Shown piece after piece: positions 43,632-55,631 of a stretch of 60,121 bases of DNA (positions are counted from its first letter, which is position 1; each line of letters opens with the position of its first letter). The position numbers and the translations under genes were made by a program. Location: contig CABFPE010000732.1 of assembly GCA_900660155.1 (NCBI GenBank), positions 314,752 through 374,872 of the forward strand. The letters are read 5' to 3'. The notes beneath the pieces were generated by a model that worked only from the letters and a program-made list of their open reading frames with translations, made no database searches and was not told the DNA's origin. This stretch comes from Hofstenia miamia. Its lineage: Eukaryota; Xenacoelomorpha; Acoela; Hofsteniidae.

Positions 43632-46502
43632 CATTTATTTTGCCTCTGCCTAATACGATATATAACAACCAATTTCCACATTATGTATATTAAACTCAAT
43701 TTAAAAAATTGTATTTTTTCATATTATAAATTTTCAATAGCAAAATAACATTAATGCTGTATGTATATTAATAAAAAATATTCTTTAGTATATCTGATAT
43801 TTAGTGTTTTTTAGAAAGGGGTCATTTATGACATCTCGGCCATTGAAAGTACGTAAATTTTTTTGGACATCCTAGTGTTTTTTGCTCATTCATTTACTTA
43901 GAAAAACGTCCAGCAATCTCCAATGAAAATCTTTCATTGTCATATACAATTTGTGAGAAACTTACCCCTGAATGACCCCTTTCAATCAAATACTTTTGTA
44001 GTGTCTCATTGACAGTCATAACTGGTTCTTGTTGAAGTCTCACAAGAAGGCTACCTGGTACCTCCTCCATCAGCCAAAATAACTATTCCATAACAGTTAA
44101 AAATGTGAAATATTCACAGCATGTAATCTCTATCTTCAAAACTATATTGTATGGCAGTAACTCCAACAATAAACGTGAAGACGCATTTTCAAAACCAAAC
44201 TGACACTTCAATGAAAATATCAATGCATGTTTTAGGGTTTCCTGATAAACACACAAAACTAATTTCTGCTCAAATTGGTTCGTCAAATGGTGAACATGTC
44301 CAAAGAGATAATGAAAGGCCCTCTACTTCAACAGGCAATGGTATGCACTTTATATTAGTAAATTGTGTATATTGAGAGTTCACAAATTATTTCATATCTT
44401 TTACTGGGCAAAAATAAATAATTTACTGTTAGATCGGTATATTGTGCTCACAAAGTAACAATCAATTACTAGGAATAATTAAATTACATATTTTCTGTTT
44501 CAGAAAGGTCAAAATATTTAAATTTATGTTAGAAGGAAACTAAATGAAAATATTAATTATTTTGACTATTTACATTGCAGATTTTGCTTTGGTTGGTTTA
44601 AGAATAATCTTCTTTGGCACCATGGAAGCAAGTGTTGTTTTAAACCGAAACAATGTATGACCAATTTGAACCAAGAGGGAAAACTTCTAATTTCCACAGA
44701 ATTTTATGATGATGAAGCAATAAAGAAACTTTTTGAGGTTGTCAGATGACAGGATCTCTAAGACAATAAAATCCAGTGCAGAAATCCAGTATTATGCAAA
44801 ATACTTATTATCGAAAAGAAAACATCATTCTGATGAAACTCACATCAACAACGAGTGATGATGATGATAACCCAAAGTGACAGTTATCGGGCACAAAAAA
44901 ATTAAATGCCATTTCACGGCAGTAGCAGAATTTGATTTACAATGTTTTTTGAAACATCCTATTGATAAATTATGTGCATATGTACAGATCATATCGCTAG
45001 TCTGTTCTAAGGGTGTAAAACAACTGGTCCTCTCAAAATGGTCATTTACTTTCATAACACAATTGTCGACTGGAATTATTTTGTGTTCAAAACTCTTGTT
45101 GTTAATCCATAATGATCTTCCATATTTATTAGCATAAACCCCAATCCACATGGGGTGACTTCTTTTTGCTTATGGATTATAGACTCTTCACTCAAAGCTT
45201 TCTGGATATCATTTATTTTGCTAAGCAGCTTTTCTTAATGTTCTCCTTACAGTTTTTATTAGCTGAGAACCAATCATTATTTTCCTTTGAGGAACAATAA
45301 CAAAAGCGCTTTGAACAAAAGATACCATAGCAAAGATTTCTTAATAAAAGGTAATCATCCAAACTTATTTCTACATCATTGAATGTAAATTGCCATACTT
45401 TATCTTTTTTATATTGCCCTGCATAAAGTTAGAAGTAGAATATTTAATGAGAGCCAAGTTAAGCAGAGCAACATCAATTTGTGCAACCAAATCCACTGTA
45501 CGATTTTATATAATCTCGAAATTGTTTTTTTAGGAGTAATTATTCTAAGAAATAAAAATAGTTTTATTCATCTTAAGATTATTTAGAAATAAATGAATGA
45601 TGTTTCATAAGTTAGCTACAAACCTAACTAAATTTAGTATAATACATGTATTTAAATCTGACCAATGATGAGCAATGCAAACTTTCTTCTATGCATTATT
45701 ATTGAAAGGTATGGGAAAATCCCCAAGTCTCAACTGAAGCTAAAGCTGCCATCAACCAACATGTGGACAAGAGAAAAGTAATAAACAATTGAAATTTTTG
45801 TATTTTATTTCTTTAAACTCATAAATAATTATTGACAATTTGTACACAGAAATGATTTAAATAATGAAAAAATAATGATAAGGGTTAATATATCGGAAAA
45901 CCGAGGATCAATTTTCGATTTAACAATGTTTTTGATAATGAATGTTTGACTCTGCATTTGCAACCTAAATTTAAAATCGCAATTGATATTAAACAACCAG
46001 AAGATGCCTGGTTTCGATGTGGCATAATTTAAGGGTAAATGATGCTAAATTAAATAAAATATAAAATTGCTGCATAAATATGGCCTCCACATACAATAAA
46101 ACAGAACAAAATCCCTTTCACAGTATTGTTCAGGAATTATATTTAAAAATGCAATTATGTATTTTCAAATATTTAATCGAAAATAATACGGCACTTAATT
46201 GTTTAACACCCCCGCTAGAAAGAGGTTGTATTGTAAACTAATATAATTTTAAAAATGGCTATAGATTCTACAGAGGGACTTCTGTAATTTTTGATATATA
46301 TATAGTAATATATTTAGTGCGCTTTGTAAAAGCATATATATACATGTATATATAAGGAGCTAGCTGATAGGAGAATGTCAATCCATGCAGACCTTTAACA
46401 CTAAGAGGCTGAGTGGATCGTAAACGTACCAAATGTACTATCTACAGGTGCTTCAACTAATTTGAGTTTAGAAATTGAACGTGCAAAATCACACTTTCAA
46501 TT
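43623..46502. other. Long unassigned region
   Basis: No family was recognised on either strand. The most protein-like stretches are minus-strand codons at about 43920-44080 (EEVPGSLLVRLQQEPVMTVN, then a possible GTAAGT donor) and at about 45200-45420 (NDVEISLDDYLLLRNLCYG). Either could be an old exon or transposon piece. 46297-46354 holds short TA runs before the third gap. Confidence 0.35.
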
Positions 46503-47502
46503 NNNNNNNNNNNNNNNNNNNNNNNNNNNNNNNNNNNNNNNNNNNNNNNNNNNNNNNNNNNNNNNNNNNNNNNNNNNNNNNNNNNNNNNNNNNNNNNNNN
46601 NNNNNNNNNNNNNNNNNNNNNNNNNNNNNNNNNNNNNNNNNNNNNNNNNNNNNNNNNNNNNNNNNNNNNNNNNNNNNNNNNNNNNNNNNNNNNNNNNNNN
46701 NNNNNNNNNNNNNNNNNNNNNNNNNNNNNNNNNNNNNNNNNNNNNNNNNNNNNNNNNNNNNNNNNNNNNNNNNNNNNNNNNNNNNNNNNNNNNNNNNNNN
46801 NNNNNNNNNNNNNNNNNNNNNNNNNNNNNNNNNNNNNNNNNNNNNNNNNNNNNNNNNNNNNNNNNNNNNNNNNNNNNNNNNNNNNNNNNNNNNNNNNNNN
46901 NNNNNNNNNNNNNNNNNNNNNNNNNNNNNNNNNNNNNNNNNNNNNNNNNNNNNNNNNNNNNNNNNNNNNNNNNNNNNNNNNNNNNNNNNNNNNNNNNNNN
47001 NNNNNNNNNNNNNNNNNNNNNNNNNNNNNNNNNNNNNNNNNNNNNNNNNNNNNNNNNNNNNNNNNNNNNNNNNNNNNNNNNNNNNNNNNNNNNNNNNNNN
47101 NNNNNNNNNNNNNNNNNNNNNNNNNNNNNNNNNNNNNNNNNNNNNNNNNNNNNNNNNNNNNNNNNNNNNNNNNNNNNNNNNNNNNNNNNNNNNNNNNNNN
47201 NNNNNNNNNNNNNNNNNNNNNNNNNNNNNNNNNNNNNNNNNNNNNNNNNNNNNNNNNNNNNNNNNNNNNNNNNNNNNNNNNNNNNNNNNNNNNNNNNNNN
47301 NNNNNNNNNNNNNNNNNNNNNNNNNNNNNNNNNNNNNNNNNNNNNNNNNNNNNNNNNNNNNNNNNNNNNNNNNNNNNNNNNNNNNNNNNNNNNNNNNNNN
47401 NNNNNNNNNNNNNNNNNNNNNNNNNNNNNNNNNNNNNNNNNNNNNNNNNNNNNNNNNNNNNNNNNNNNNNNNNNNNNNNNNNNNNNNNNNNNNNNNNNNN
47501 NN
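46503..47502. other. Assembly gap, exactly 1000 N
   Basis: Placeholder gap. It is followed at once by a (TA)n run (47503-47521) and hides the missing 3' end of the Merlin transposase. Confidence 0.98.
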
Positions 47503-47522
47503 TATATATATATATATATATT

Positions 47523-48323
47523 GTAGCATTGACTGATTTAGTCTTATAGTAATTGTAAAGCACAAATAACAGCTACAGTACGAGGCATTGTTTGTATGTG
47601 CCCGAGTAATGGGGTCTACAAAATTTTCGTCGTGGATAACAACCTTGTGAACATATGGGTGTGGTCCATACCCATCTGAGAGCCAAGAATATGCCATCTG
47701 TTGTAATAGTAGTTCCAAACTCTATTTTTTCAAAAATTATTGGTCGCAATGTATTGACCGTCTGATCTGGAACAAACTGCATGTAACCAATTTTAAGTTG
47801 GGGTTCATAAAAATCCAAACACCCATTGCTCACGAAAAACTCTGCCACGATTGTATTTCCGCTTTTGAAACACGCTTTCATCAAGCTGAACTTCGCGGTT
47901 CTCTCCACCCAATTTTTGACTGCACACTGCCGGATTCATTAAGATGCTGGAACACACATTGCGACAAAATGAATGCCAATCTACTGCTGCATGATGTCCG
48001 ATGTCACATTGGATCATTGCTTTTGTTACAGGTGTCTGCGTCAAAAATGAATATATCACAAAAATTAATTTCTGCAAGCTTAAACGGCAACCCTCAAAGA
48101 AAGAACCATTCCTTGCAGACTTCTTTCTTTTACATAATTTACACCGCCCAATAAACTTATCTGCACACGATTGATCAGAAATGCGGCTCATCAGAATATC
48201 ACAACGTTCACATTCAAATCCATTGGCAATTAGACGGTGGTTTTGGCAAAACTGCAGAGCTCTTTCCTCTGCACCTGCAATATCTATTAAATTGAAAAAA
48301 GAAAAACCACAACGACGTGCCAT
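47523..48323 (-). pseudogene. Merlin (ISXO2/IS1016-like) transposase relic
   Basis: Starts at ATG 48323 (MARRCGFSFFNL). A zinc ribbon (CERC...CKLC) precedes a helical region and the catalytic domain. The first Asp is in 'EVQLDESVFQKRKYNRGR' followed by 'EQWVFGF', the second in 'TTITTDG', and the 'HDENFVDPITRAHTNN' block follows. In eukaryotes this DDE domain, shared with bacterial IS1595-type insertion sequences, defines Merlin elements. Two single-base shifts occur (about 47805 and 47700). The final catalytic Glu, expected right after AHTN, is not present before the sequence meets (TA)n and the gap. Other eukaryotic element debris on all sides argues against bacterial contamination. Confidence 0.8.
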
Positions 48324-50654
48324 AGTAACAAGACTAAAAATACTGTAACAGAAATAAAAAGATTGCCAAAAATTATAACAATTATAATAAATCAGCAATG
48401 ATTAATAATGGCACATGTTGCAATGACTTAGTCATACTATCTAAAGAAGCATTGAAAATTAAAATGCGCAATGAATATTTTAGAAATAATGAAAATCATA
48501 ATAATAACAAAGTACGTCATCAGAATGACGTAAGAAGTCTTGACATGTTCTCTGACGTCATTAGTATAGTTGCCATGGTAGCAGTTTGTTTATAAACTAG
48601 AGTCCGTTGATCGACAATAACGCTGGTTTTTCAATTAAATAGTTGTGCAGCTTGGCAATTGATTGACAACTTCTCAATGAATTTTTTGGAACCCCTGCAC
48701 ATAAAGCAAAATATATTTCGTAGTACCATTGTTCATGTATATAATCACACTGAACTAATTTCAACAAAATGCGACACATTTCTTAAGATTAAAAAATAGT
48801 TTTCTAAGTCATATTATTTTTAACATTTAATATAAATATAAAATAATGCTCTTAATTGTTAAAAGCGCAATGACTTGCGTAATAGGATCATTACTTTTAA
48901 ATTTTTTTAATATATAATAATAATTCATTTTTTCTTAAAATTTCTCTACATATTTTTTTTTTAAAATTTGAATTTTTCTGTTTTTTATTAAATTTACATC
49001 ATATTTTGTGTTGGGACAGAATTGAATATTGAAGCTTCTTGTACATATATATTTAGATGTTCAAAGGTGAGGAAAGCAAAAATTGCTGTGTCTACTACAT
49101 GCTGCATTGGTAAAACTATATGCGTAGAATGAATTTTCTTCATCGACAGAACACACAAACGCAGACTTGATAATCAGTATCTATCTCTTGTAAACATTGA
49201 TTGGCATGAATCATCTAAAATATCTCGCAATATACTATTTCTACTAGACTCAAGTCCGAAAATGCTAGTCTGATCTGATGTGTCCAAGTATCTACTAAAA
49301 TGCATGTGGGTACTATGCTCACTTGAAAATTCAAATACTTTGCTTCGTGAAATGATCAACTAAAACGTTAATGAAGAACCTACATTTTTGGTTCAACTTG
49401 ACATTGCTATAAAGAACAAAATACTATTTGGATGTATGAACAACGATTATCCCATGGACTCATACTTAATGAGATAACCTCTCAAGGGCAATGATTATAT
49501 GCCTATAGGAATTTTCGATCAACAGCTGTACAGTAGAAGAATTGGTATCAATTTCAGAAATTGTTGCACCACCAGCTTTGTTAATGGAAAGATAGTCATA
49601 GTTGCAAGGTTATAATTTGTAATGATGTTTGAATATCATCAATAGTGGAATATTTATAGAATTTTGTAATACCAAAAATATTTCGGTGCTATTTTTCACT
49701 ATAGGTATTGATATTTTAACATTCGTTTCTCTTTTCCTTGTTTATTAATATTTACATTATATACAATTGCATTTTGCTGTTAACATGCAAATTGTATTAT
49801 TTTAAATTAATCAATTTGTTTTACATATATTTAATAAAATTCAAAATAAAGTGAAACCAGTACAATATTTGAAAATATTTAAATATTTAGTGCACATACA
49901 TTAATAGAAATAGTTAAATATACGTCATATGTTTTATTCTCTGAGATTTTGGCAAGTCTAATCTTTTTTGATTTTTCATAATTTTTAAATTACAGAAGCA
50001 AATATTTTGATTAAAGACAAATGAAATATTTTAAACTTCCGGGTAATGTGAAAGTGAAACTTATTTGTTCCAATTATGGTGTCTGTTGGTGGCCATGTAC
50101 TCAAAGTAGTGCGCATTGATCATTTGCTTAATGCTGATTTATTAAATTCATCAGCTATATAGAAATTATGGCTAAACACCTAAATTCATTTTGCAGAAGT
50201 TTTTTTTTGAATAATGTACTATTGTATGAACATGTTGATAATGCAATGGGACTTTTTCTGAAAAAATTCCATCAATTTTATGAAGCATAAATTGCAAATG
50301 AAGCATTAGTTAATAATAAATTAGGTTAATAAAGCATATTAATACAATGAAAAAGCCAGTTTGATAGAATGTAATTAGCTGTTTTTATAATTAGAATGTA
50401 TGTTGTGATAATTCACTGAAAACCTTACTATTTCTAAGAGGCAGCCTGATCATTGAATGAATGGACTGGAGATTGATGGCATGGTTTCATGCTTTTCATA
50501 TATGAACAACGGTTTTAGATGCTTGCTTCCTGCTAGTGTTAGTGGCATAATTCGGTTTTAGGGTTTGTAGCAATGTCTGGCAATGCAATCATAAATACAT
50601 TTCCTTTAATTTTAATATGTAACTGTTTTATAGTATATAAACACTAATAATCTA

Positions 50655-50710
<56 letters not shown>

Positions 50711-51935
50711 ATTGTTCTTAGTTATACAATTTTTGCGTTCTATTGATGACATGTATTGAGAATTGGCTTATTAAATTCCAAATCACTAATTGCTTTTGTA
50801 TATATATTTTAAACCAAAATGTACATAAAAGTTAATAGAATTATAAATAATTCATTGACGAATGCTAAAGATTTGTTTGTATTGAAATTATTCTGTTGCT
50901 ATTTGACAAATTAGACAATGATTAACCAATTAAGTTTAACTTGTAGCCAAACAATATTTTTTGTTAAATGTGACAAATTTCACAATATATTAATGATGCT
51001 AATTGCAATTTTTGGTATTCATATTTCGAATTGCTTCTTTAATTAATCGGTCAACACAACCCAATTTGGTCCATGATTAACATACATTGATCAAAATAAT
51101 TTTGTAATGAGGAAATTACAATATATTGTATTATAACAGTTTTAATAATGCACCTTTTACATTGAAGTAAAATGACAAAATATCAGGCATTAGGAGACTT
51201 CTTTAAGACGTTTTGAAGACCTTGTCCTTGAGACGGCCCTAGGACTAGTCTAATATGAGTCCTGATATAGTCTTCAAAGTCTTGAAGACTACAGAGACCT
51301 AAATAAGACTGATTTGGGACGGTCCCTTTCTACTTATGTACATACTATCATGTATGTATTTCATGTGTTTCAGTAAACCTGAACGCAAATTATCGTATAT
51401 TTTCATGTATTATAACATGTATTTTTTTATTTAGGCTGAGAGTGTTTACTGCACTGTTCATTTGTTTGTCTTGTGTTTTTGAGTTCTACTCGAATGTTAG
51501 TTTCCAAAATTCGTACGAAACATCCCACACTACACCACGCCACATGCCTGTTATGTCATTTTCATTAATCTGGCACGTGTTGAACTTCGGGTTGAGAGCC
51601 TGTCTGTGTATATAATGTATTCAAAATCTGACGCTAATGTTGGCCAGCGTGTATCGTGTATGTATCTCAAAATTGTGTTCGTGTATGTACATGTATGTAT
51701 CAAATTCAGTCGTCCCGTGTAGTTTTTTTCGTGTATGGAACAAAGGAACGCAGTCAGAGACTCATTGACAGTATGCCAAGTCGAATCTCAGCTGTTATAA
51801 AGAGCAGAGGTGGACCAACATCATATTAATGTACTGTTTTAATATAGTTTTTTTGGAAAATATCTATTAAATCCATATTTTACATATAATTCCAATTATC
51901 TTAATAATTTGGCCAGTATTGTATGTATACACGAC
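48324..51935. other. Long intergenic region
   Basis: No supported gene. tgacgtca-like motifs cluster at 48510-48565 just upstream of the Merlin gene (cgtcatcagaatgacgtaag and ctgacgtcattag). A 52-bp (TA)n array is at 50658-50709. A small hairpin with 8-bp stems, gtcttcaa-agtc-ttgaagac, is at 51270-51289 within a ttgaagac-rich patch (51190-51300). The rest is AT-rich and unassigned. Confidence 0.45.
50658..50709. repeat. (TA)n microsatellite, 52 bp
   Basis: Uninterrupted TA dinucleotides in intergenic sequence with no recognisable element beside it. Confidence 0.95.
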
Positions 51936-51949
51936 AATATATATATATA

Positions 51950-52278
51950 TATATATAATTTTTCTGCCTAATCTAAATTAGATACTAGACTATAAGAATG
52001 TTGTAACTTGGTTTATACGTTGGTTATGCTAACCCAAGTGATGCTAGAATACATATGTATATATATATATAAACACACAAAATTTCTATTTTGATATGAA
52101 AATAAATTTATTTAAATATAAATGAAATGATCTAAAAATGCATTGGGAATTTATTAATGTTATATATTTAAATTCGACAAATGTTTTGTCACATATTGCA
52201 AGATTTCCAAGGCAACAGTGCTGAATGCATTGTATACTATAAGCAATTAAATTTTACTTTGCAATACAATTTGACAGA
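51950..52278 (+). promoter_or_regulatory. Conserved 5' flank of TRIM copy 4
   Basis: Almost base-for-base match to the upstream region of copy 1 (10296-10625, inverted); the proximal 200 bp also match copy 5. It has a TTTAAATATAAATGAAAT stretch about 165 bp before the ATG and an aaggcaacagtgctgaatgc block 62-81 bp before it. It is likely promoter plus 5' UTR; transcription start not determinable. Confidence 0.45.
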
Positions 52279-54177
52279 ATGGCAAATTATCTGGAACTGT
52301 TAACATGCTCTGTGTGCTTGGATATTTATAAAGATCCCGTTACTTTAAGTTGTCTTCATTCTTTCTGCAAACAATGCATTAACAGCTATGCCAAAAACCA
52401 ACAAACTATTAATTGTCCAGTATGTCGAAAAACAGCAGAAGTGAAATCAATAAAAGATGACTTTCGCATAGCTGAGTTTGTTGGGCTGCTTGAGTCTTTT
52501 GAAAGTAAAGCTGAAAAACCTTTTAATTATTGCGATGTATGTGATGACGATATTGAACCAATCGAAGTTCATTTATGCAAAGATTGCGGGAAAGTTCTCT
52601 GCATGAACTGTCGCCTTAAGCATGGAAAAAGCAAAAGAACAGAGAACCATACTGTATACGCCTTAAGTTCAAAACCTATTCCTTACTGCAAAGAGCACAA
52701 TAAAAAATTGGAATATTATTGCAATGATAACAAATGTAAGAAATTGCTTTGTGTAAGTTGTGCATTGGTTTTTCATGAAGGTCATGCTAAACGAACAATT
52801 CAACAACAAGCAGAAACATTTACAGACGAAATTGAAAGGAATATAGAAATTATAAGTTCGCAGAATGAAAATTTAAAATCTTACCTTGAATACTCCAGAA
52901 AAAATGAATTAGAAATTATGGAGAAATTTAGGGAAATTGATGTGCTTGCCCTCAAAAGGCGCGACTTTATCATTAAGCAGGCCAATGAAGCTTATGAGAA
53001 ACAAGCTGCAGCTATGAACAAAGAGCAATCAAAACTTCTCGGTAAAGTTAGAGACAACGTAGTCAATTTGGAGAAAGTTGAAAAGAATCTGTCACATTTT
53101 ATAGAGCACACTGTGAGTAATCTTGAAAAAAAGTCATTTTTTGACGTAAATGAAATTCATATTGAAATGAACAATCTCTTGGAAAATGAAATTAATTTAC
53201 AAATAGTGGAAATTGAAAAGTTAGAATTAATTTCAAATGCGTATGATGAAACTAAAATAAGAGAACAAGTACATTCCTATATTGGAGAACTTAATGCAGA
53301 AATTTATGAAAAAACCACACGATCTTTGATAAAAGAAAATAATGCATTTTATTATGAAATCTGTATGAAACCTCAACTATTAGCAAGATATCAAATTGAA
53401 GGAGATTTGCGTGATATTTTGTATGATAATAAACATGAAGAGATTTATTCAATAATTCATGAAAAGAACAAATTCTTTATTACTAAAACCTCAAGCATTG
53501 GTAGCACTAGAAAATTTAGCATTGGATCCAGTTCATCTCTGTTCTATAGGAACTGCTTGTCACAGCTAACCAATGGTAACTTACTAGTACTGACTCCTTC
53601 TTTTAATAATACTCGTAAACTAATAGAAGTAGATGATGAGTTAACTCAATCAAAACCATTTCCCATTTCATTTTGTGATGTCAACGATATTTCTCAGATT
53701 TGTTCAAGTCCTTGTAGGAATTTTGTTTTATTCTTTTCTGATAAATTGTTGAGTTTTTTTAAATACTGCATAAAATCACATTCATTTGAGAAAGCACATT
53801 TACCAAGGGAATATACAGACATATGGTCAATGAGTCTAAATGAAAATTTAGATTCTATTGCATTGGTTACTTTTTATGAAATTCATTTGTTTTCATTTAA
53901 AGCTCAAACAATTTTACGTTCGTTTGGAAAGTCAGAGAACATTGGATACTATGGTGTTGCATTTCTAACTCAAAATGTTTTGATTGCAGGATGTAATGAT
54001 AAATCTCTAACAATATTTGACGTTACCAACGGAAAACAACTGAGAAAGATTAAAAAGTTATCAGATGACTACTACAAAGAATATGGAATAAAAGAAAGCC
54101 CATTCTTTATATCTGTTGCCAATGACTCATTGTTGATTTTTAATCAAGGCAACGAAATATTTAAACTCAAACTTTAA
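52279..54177 (+). CDS. TRIM-like RING/B-box/coiled-coil/propeller E3 ligase, copy 4 (intact)
   Basis: Single-exon gene of 632 codons, the only fully open member here. The RING is complete C3HC4: C10, C13, C25, H27, C30, C33, C46, C49. B-box 1 spans about residues 85-124 (C85, C88, C100, C103, C108, C111, H115). B-box 2 spans about 137-169 (C137, H140, C148, C153, C158, C161, H166, H169). A coiled coil covers about 170-340. The C-terminal 250 residues contain repeated beta-rich strands (for instance 'EIHLFSFKAQTILRSFG' and 'KSLTIFDVTNGKQLRKIKK') like WD40/NHL-type propellers. RING-TRIM proteins transfer ubiquitin and often act in innate immunity or RNA regulation; the substrate is unknown. The start is fixed by MANYLELL, shared with copies 1 and 5. 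The C-terminal fold is inference. Confidence 0.92.
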   Translation: MANYLELLTCSVCLDIYKDPVTLSCLHSFCKQCINSYAKNQQTINCPVCRKTAEVKSIKDDFRIAEFVGLLESFESKAEKPFNYCDVCDDDIEPIEVHLCKDCGKVLCMNCRLKHGKSKRTENHTVYALSSKPIPYCKEHNKKLEYYCNDNKCKKLLCVSCALVFHEGHAKRTIQQQAETFTDEIERNIEIISSQNENLKSYLEYSRKNELEIMEKFREIDVLALKRRDFIIKQANEAYEKQAAAMNKEQSKLLGKVRDNVVNLEKVEKNLSHFIEHTVSNLEKKSFFDVNEIHIEMNNLLENEINLQIVEIEKLELISNAYDETKIREQVHSYIGELNAEIYEKTTRSLIKENNAFYYEICMKPQLLARYQIEGDLRDILYDNKHEEIYSIIHEKNKFFITKTSSIGSTRKFSIGSSSSLFYRNCLSQLTNGNLLVLTPSFNNTRKLIEVDDELTQSKPFPISFCDVNDISQICSSPCRNFVLFFSDKLLSFFKYCIKSHSFEKAHLPREYTDIWSMSLNENLDSIALVTFYEIHLFSFKAQTILRSFGKSENIGYYGVAFLTQNVLIAGCNDKSLTIFDVTNGKQLRKIKKLSDDYYKEYGIKESPFFISVANDSLLIFNQGNEIFKLKL

Positions 54178-55429
54178 GGAATTCATTAAAATTCTAATAT
54201 CACCAATCTGTAATAATCTCACTATAAAAAGGTGAAAAGTTCCATTATTCTATATGTTAAATTCGTATCTTTTTATTTTTGCAATAATTATATTCGGATC
54301 CTTTTCGGAAAAAAATCACTAATTTTAGAAATTCTTCTAGGATCAGATCCGAATCTTGATGTTTGGGACTCTGATTGGATTGGATCTTGAAATTTTGGAT
54401 CTGGTTCTATCTCTGTTTCTCCTATGAATATCGAACCAGACTTGGAGACAATAAGTTTAATAGAAAAAGTTTAATAAAATCTGATATAACTGGTGTAAGT
54501 GGATCTGCTGTAGTGGCTGCGGTGACTGGTGACATGAACTTTGCAGCAGAAACGAGAGGTCATTTGATGTATTTCTATGTGACAAATATATTGATAATGA
54601 ATAAATAATTGTTTAGAAGCGGGTCTATTGGGCTGGTCGCAGTAGCAAACATTTAATTACCTTTTCTCAATTGATTAATTCAATAATTCGATAATTTAGT
54701 CAAAATATTTGAAAAACATTGTTCAAAAAAAATTTAACCGGAAAACATCAATATTTGACAATTTATGGCTAAAGAGTATAGTTGTACAATATAGACACCT
54801 ATGTTCATACTTCCCAAGCATTCAGGAAATATTGACACTTTTATCAAAGTATAAAAGGACGGTTTTAAAAAATATCTAAATACTCAAAGGCAACCAGTGA
54901 GTGAAATGTATATGAGCCGGAATTAACATATTCCCCAACGGGCTACTTAAGGTGTTTAAATCTTAAATGGATGTGTATCTGTTTTTAAATATCAATTTAT
55001 TTACTTATTTATTTATTACAATTAGTTATTACCATAGATAATCCAAAGGCAAATGACACCTTCACCAAAAATGCATATTTTGATAAAAAAAAATCAAAAA
55101 AGTAAATATTTGTGACTGAAGAAGTGCTGCAAAGCAAGACCAAAAAATGTACATTCATGTAACAAAACAACTGTCATTGCAGAGAAACAAATTATTTTAA
55201 AAATAATACTATTGTAAAATATATAATTAAATTTCATAGTTTTTACTTCTTGGTTATAATCAGATTTAAACACTGTTTATTTCAAATAGTTCAAAAAGAT
55301 GCACTTAAGGGAAAAGCGCAATATGATCTCAAGATAAATTATGAAACATGACTAAATATCAAGATTTTTATCAATTCCAGCGGAGCGATCATTAACTTCA
55401 TTATACTCTCCAACTGTAAATCTTTGAAT
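54178..55429. other. Spacer between TRIM copies 4 and 5
   Basis: 54190-54990 is duplicated at 57540-58350 as the 3' flank of copy 5, including a gcaataattatattcggatc block and an agcgggtctattgggctggt block. Copy 4's flank contains about 100 bp (about 54435-54540) that is absent from copy 5's flank. 54990-55429 is unassigned AT-rich sequence. Confidence 0.6.
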
Positions 55430-55631
55430 ACACAAAATTTCTTTTTTGATTGAGAATAAATTTATTTAAATATAAATGAAATGACCTAAAAACGCATATG
55501 GAAATTATTAGTGTTATATATATTTAAAAATGACAGATGTTTTGTCACATTGAAAGATTACCAAGGCAACAGTGCTGAATGCGTTGTATTCTATAGGCAA
55601 GGGAATTTACTTTACAATACAATTTGACAGA
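55430..55631 (+). promoter_or_regulatory. Conserved 5' flank of TRIM copy 5
   Basis: Proximal 200 bp match those of copies 1 and 4 (tttatttaaatataaatgaa, ccaaggcaacagtgctgaat), but the distal part of the copy 4 flank is missing, so the duplication breakpoint lies near 55430. Confidence 0.45.

Noticed and set aside
44840..45151. Overlapping 86- and 103-codon frames on both strands
   Set aside because: No family signature on either strand and no supporting splice or start context.
47523..48323. Bacterial contamination or horizontal transfer of an ISXO2-type insertion sequence
   Set aside because: The same domain defines eukaryotic Merlin elements, base composition equals the surroundings, and eukaryotic relics lie on both sides within the same contig stretch.
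55572..55631. Upstream extension of TRIM copy 5
   Set aside because: It would need a non-ATG start and falls in sequence conserved as the non-coding 5' flank of copies 1 and 4.
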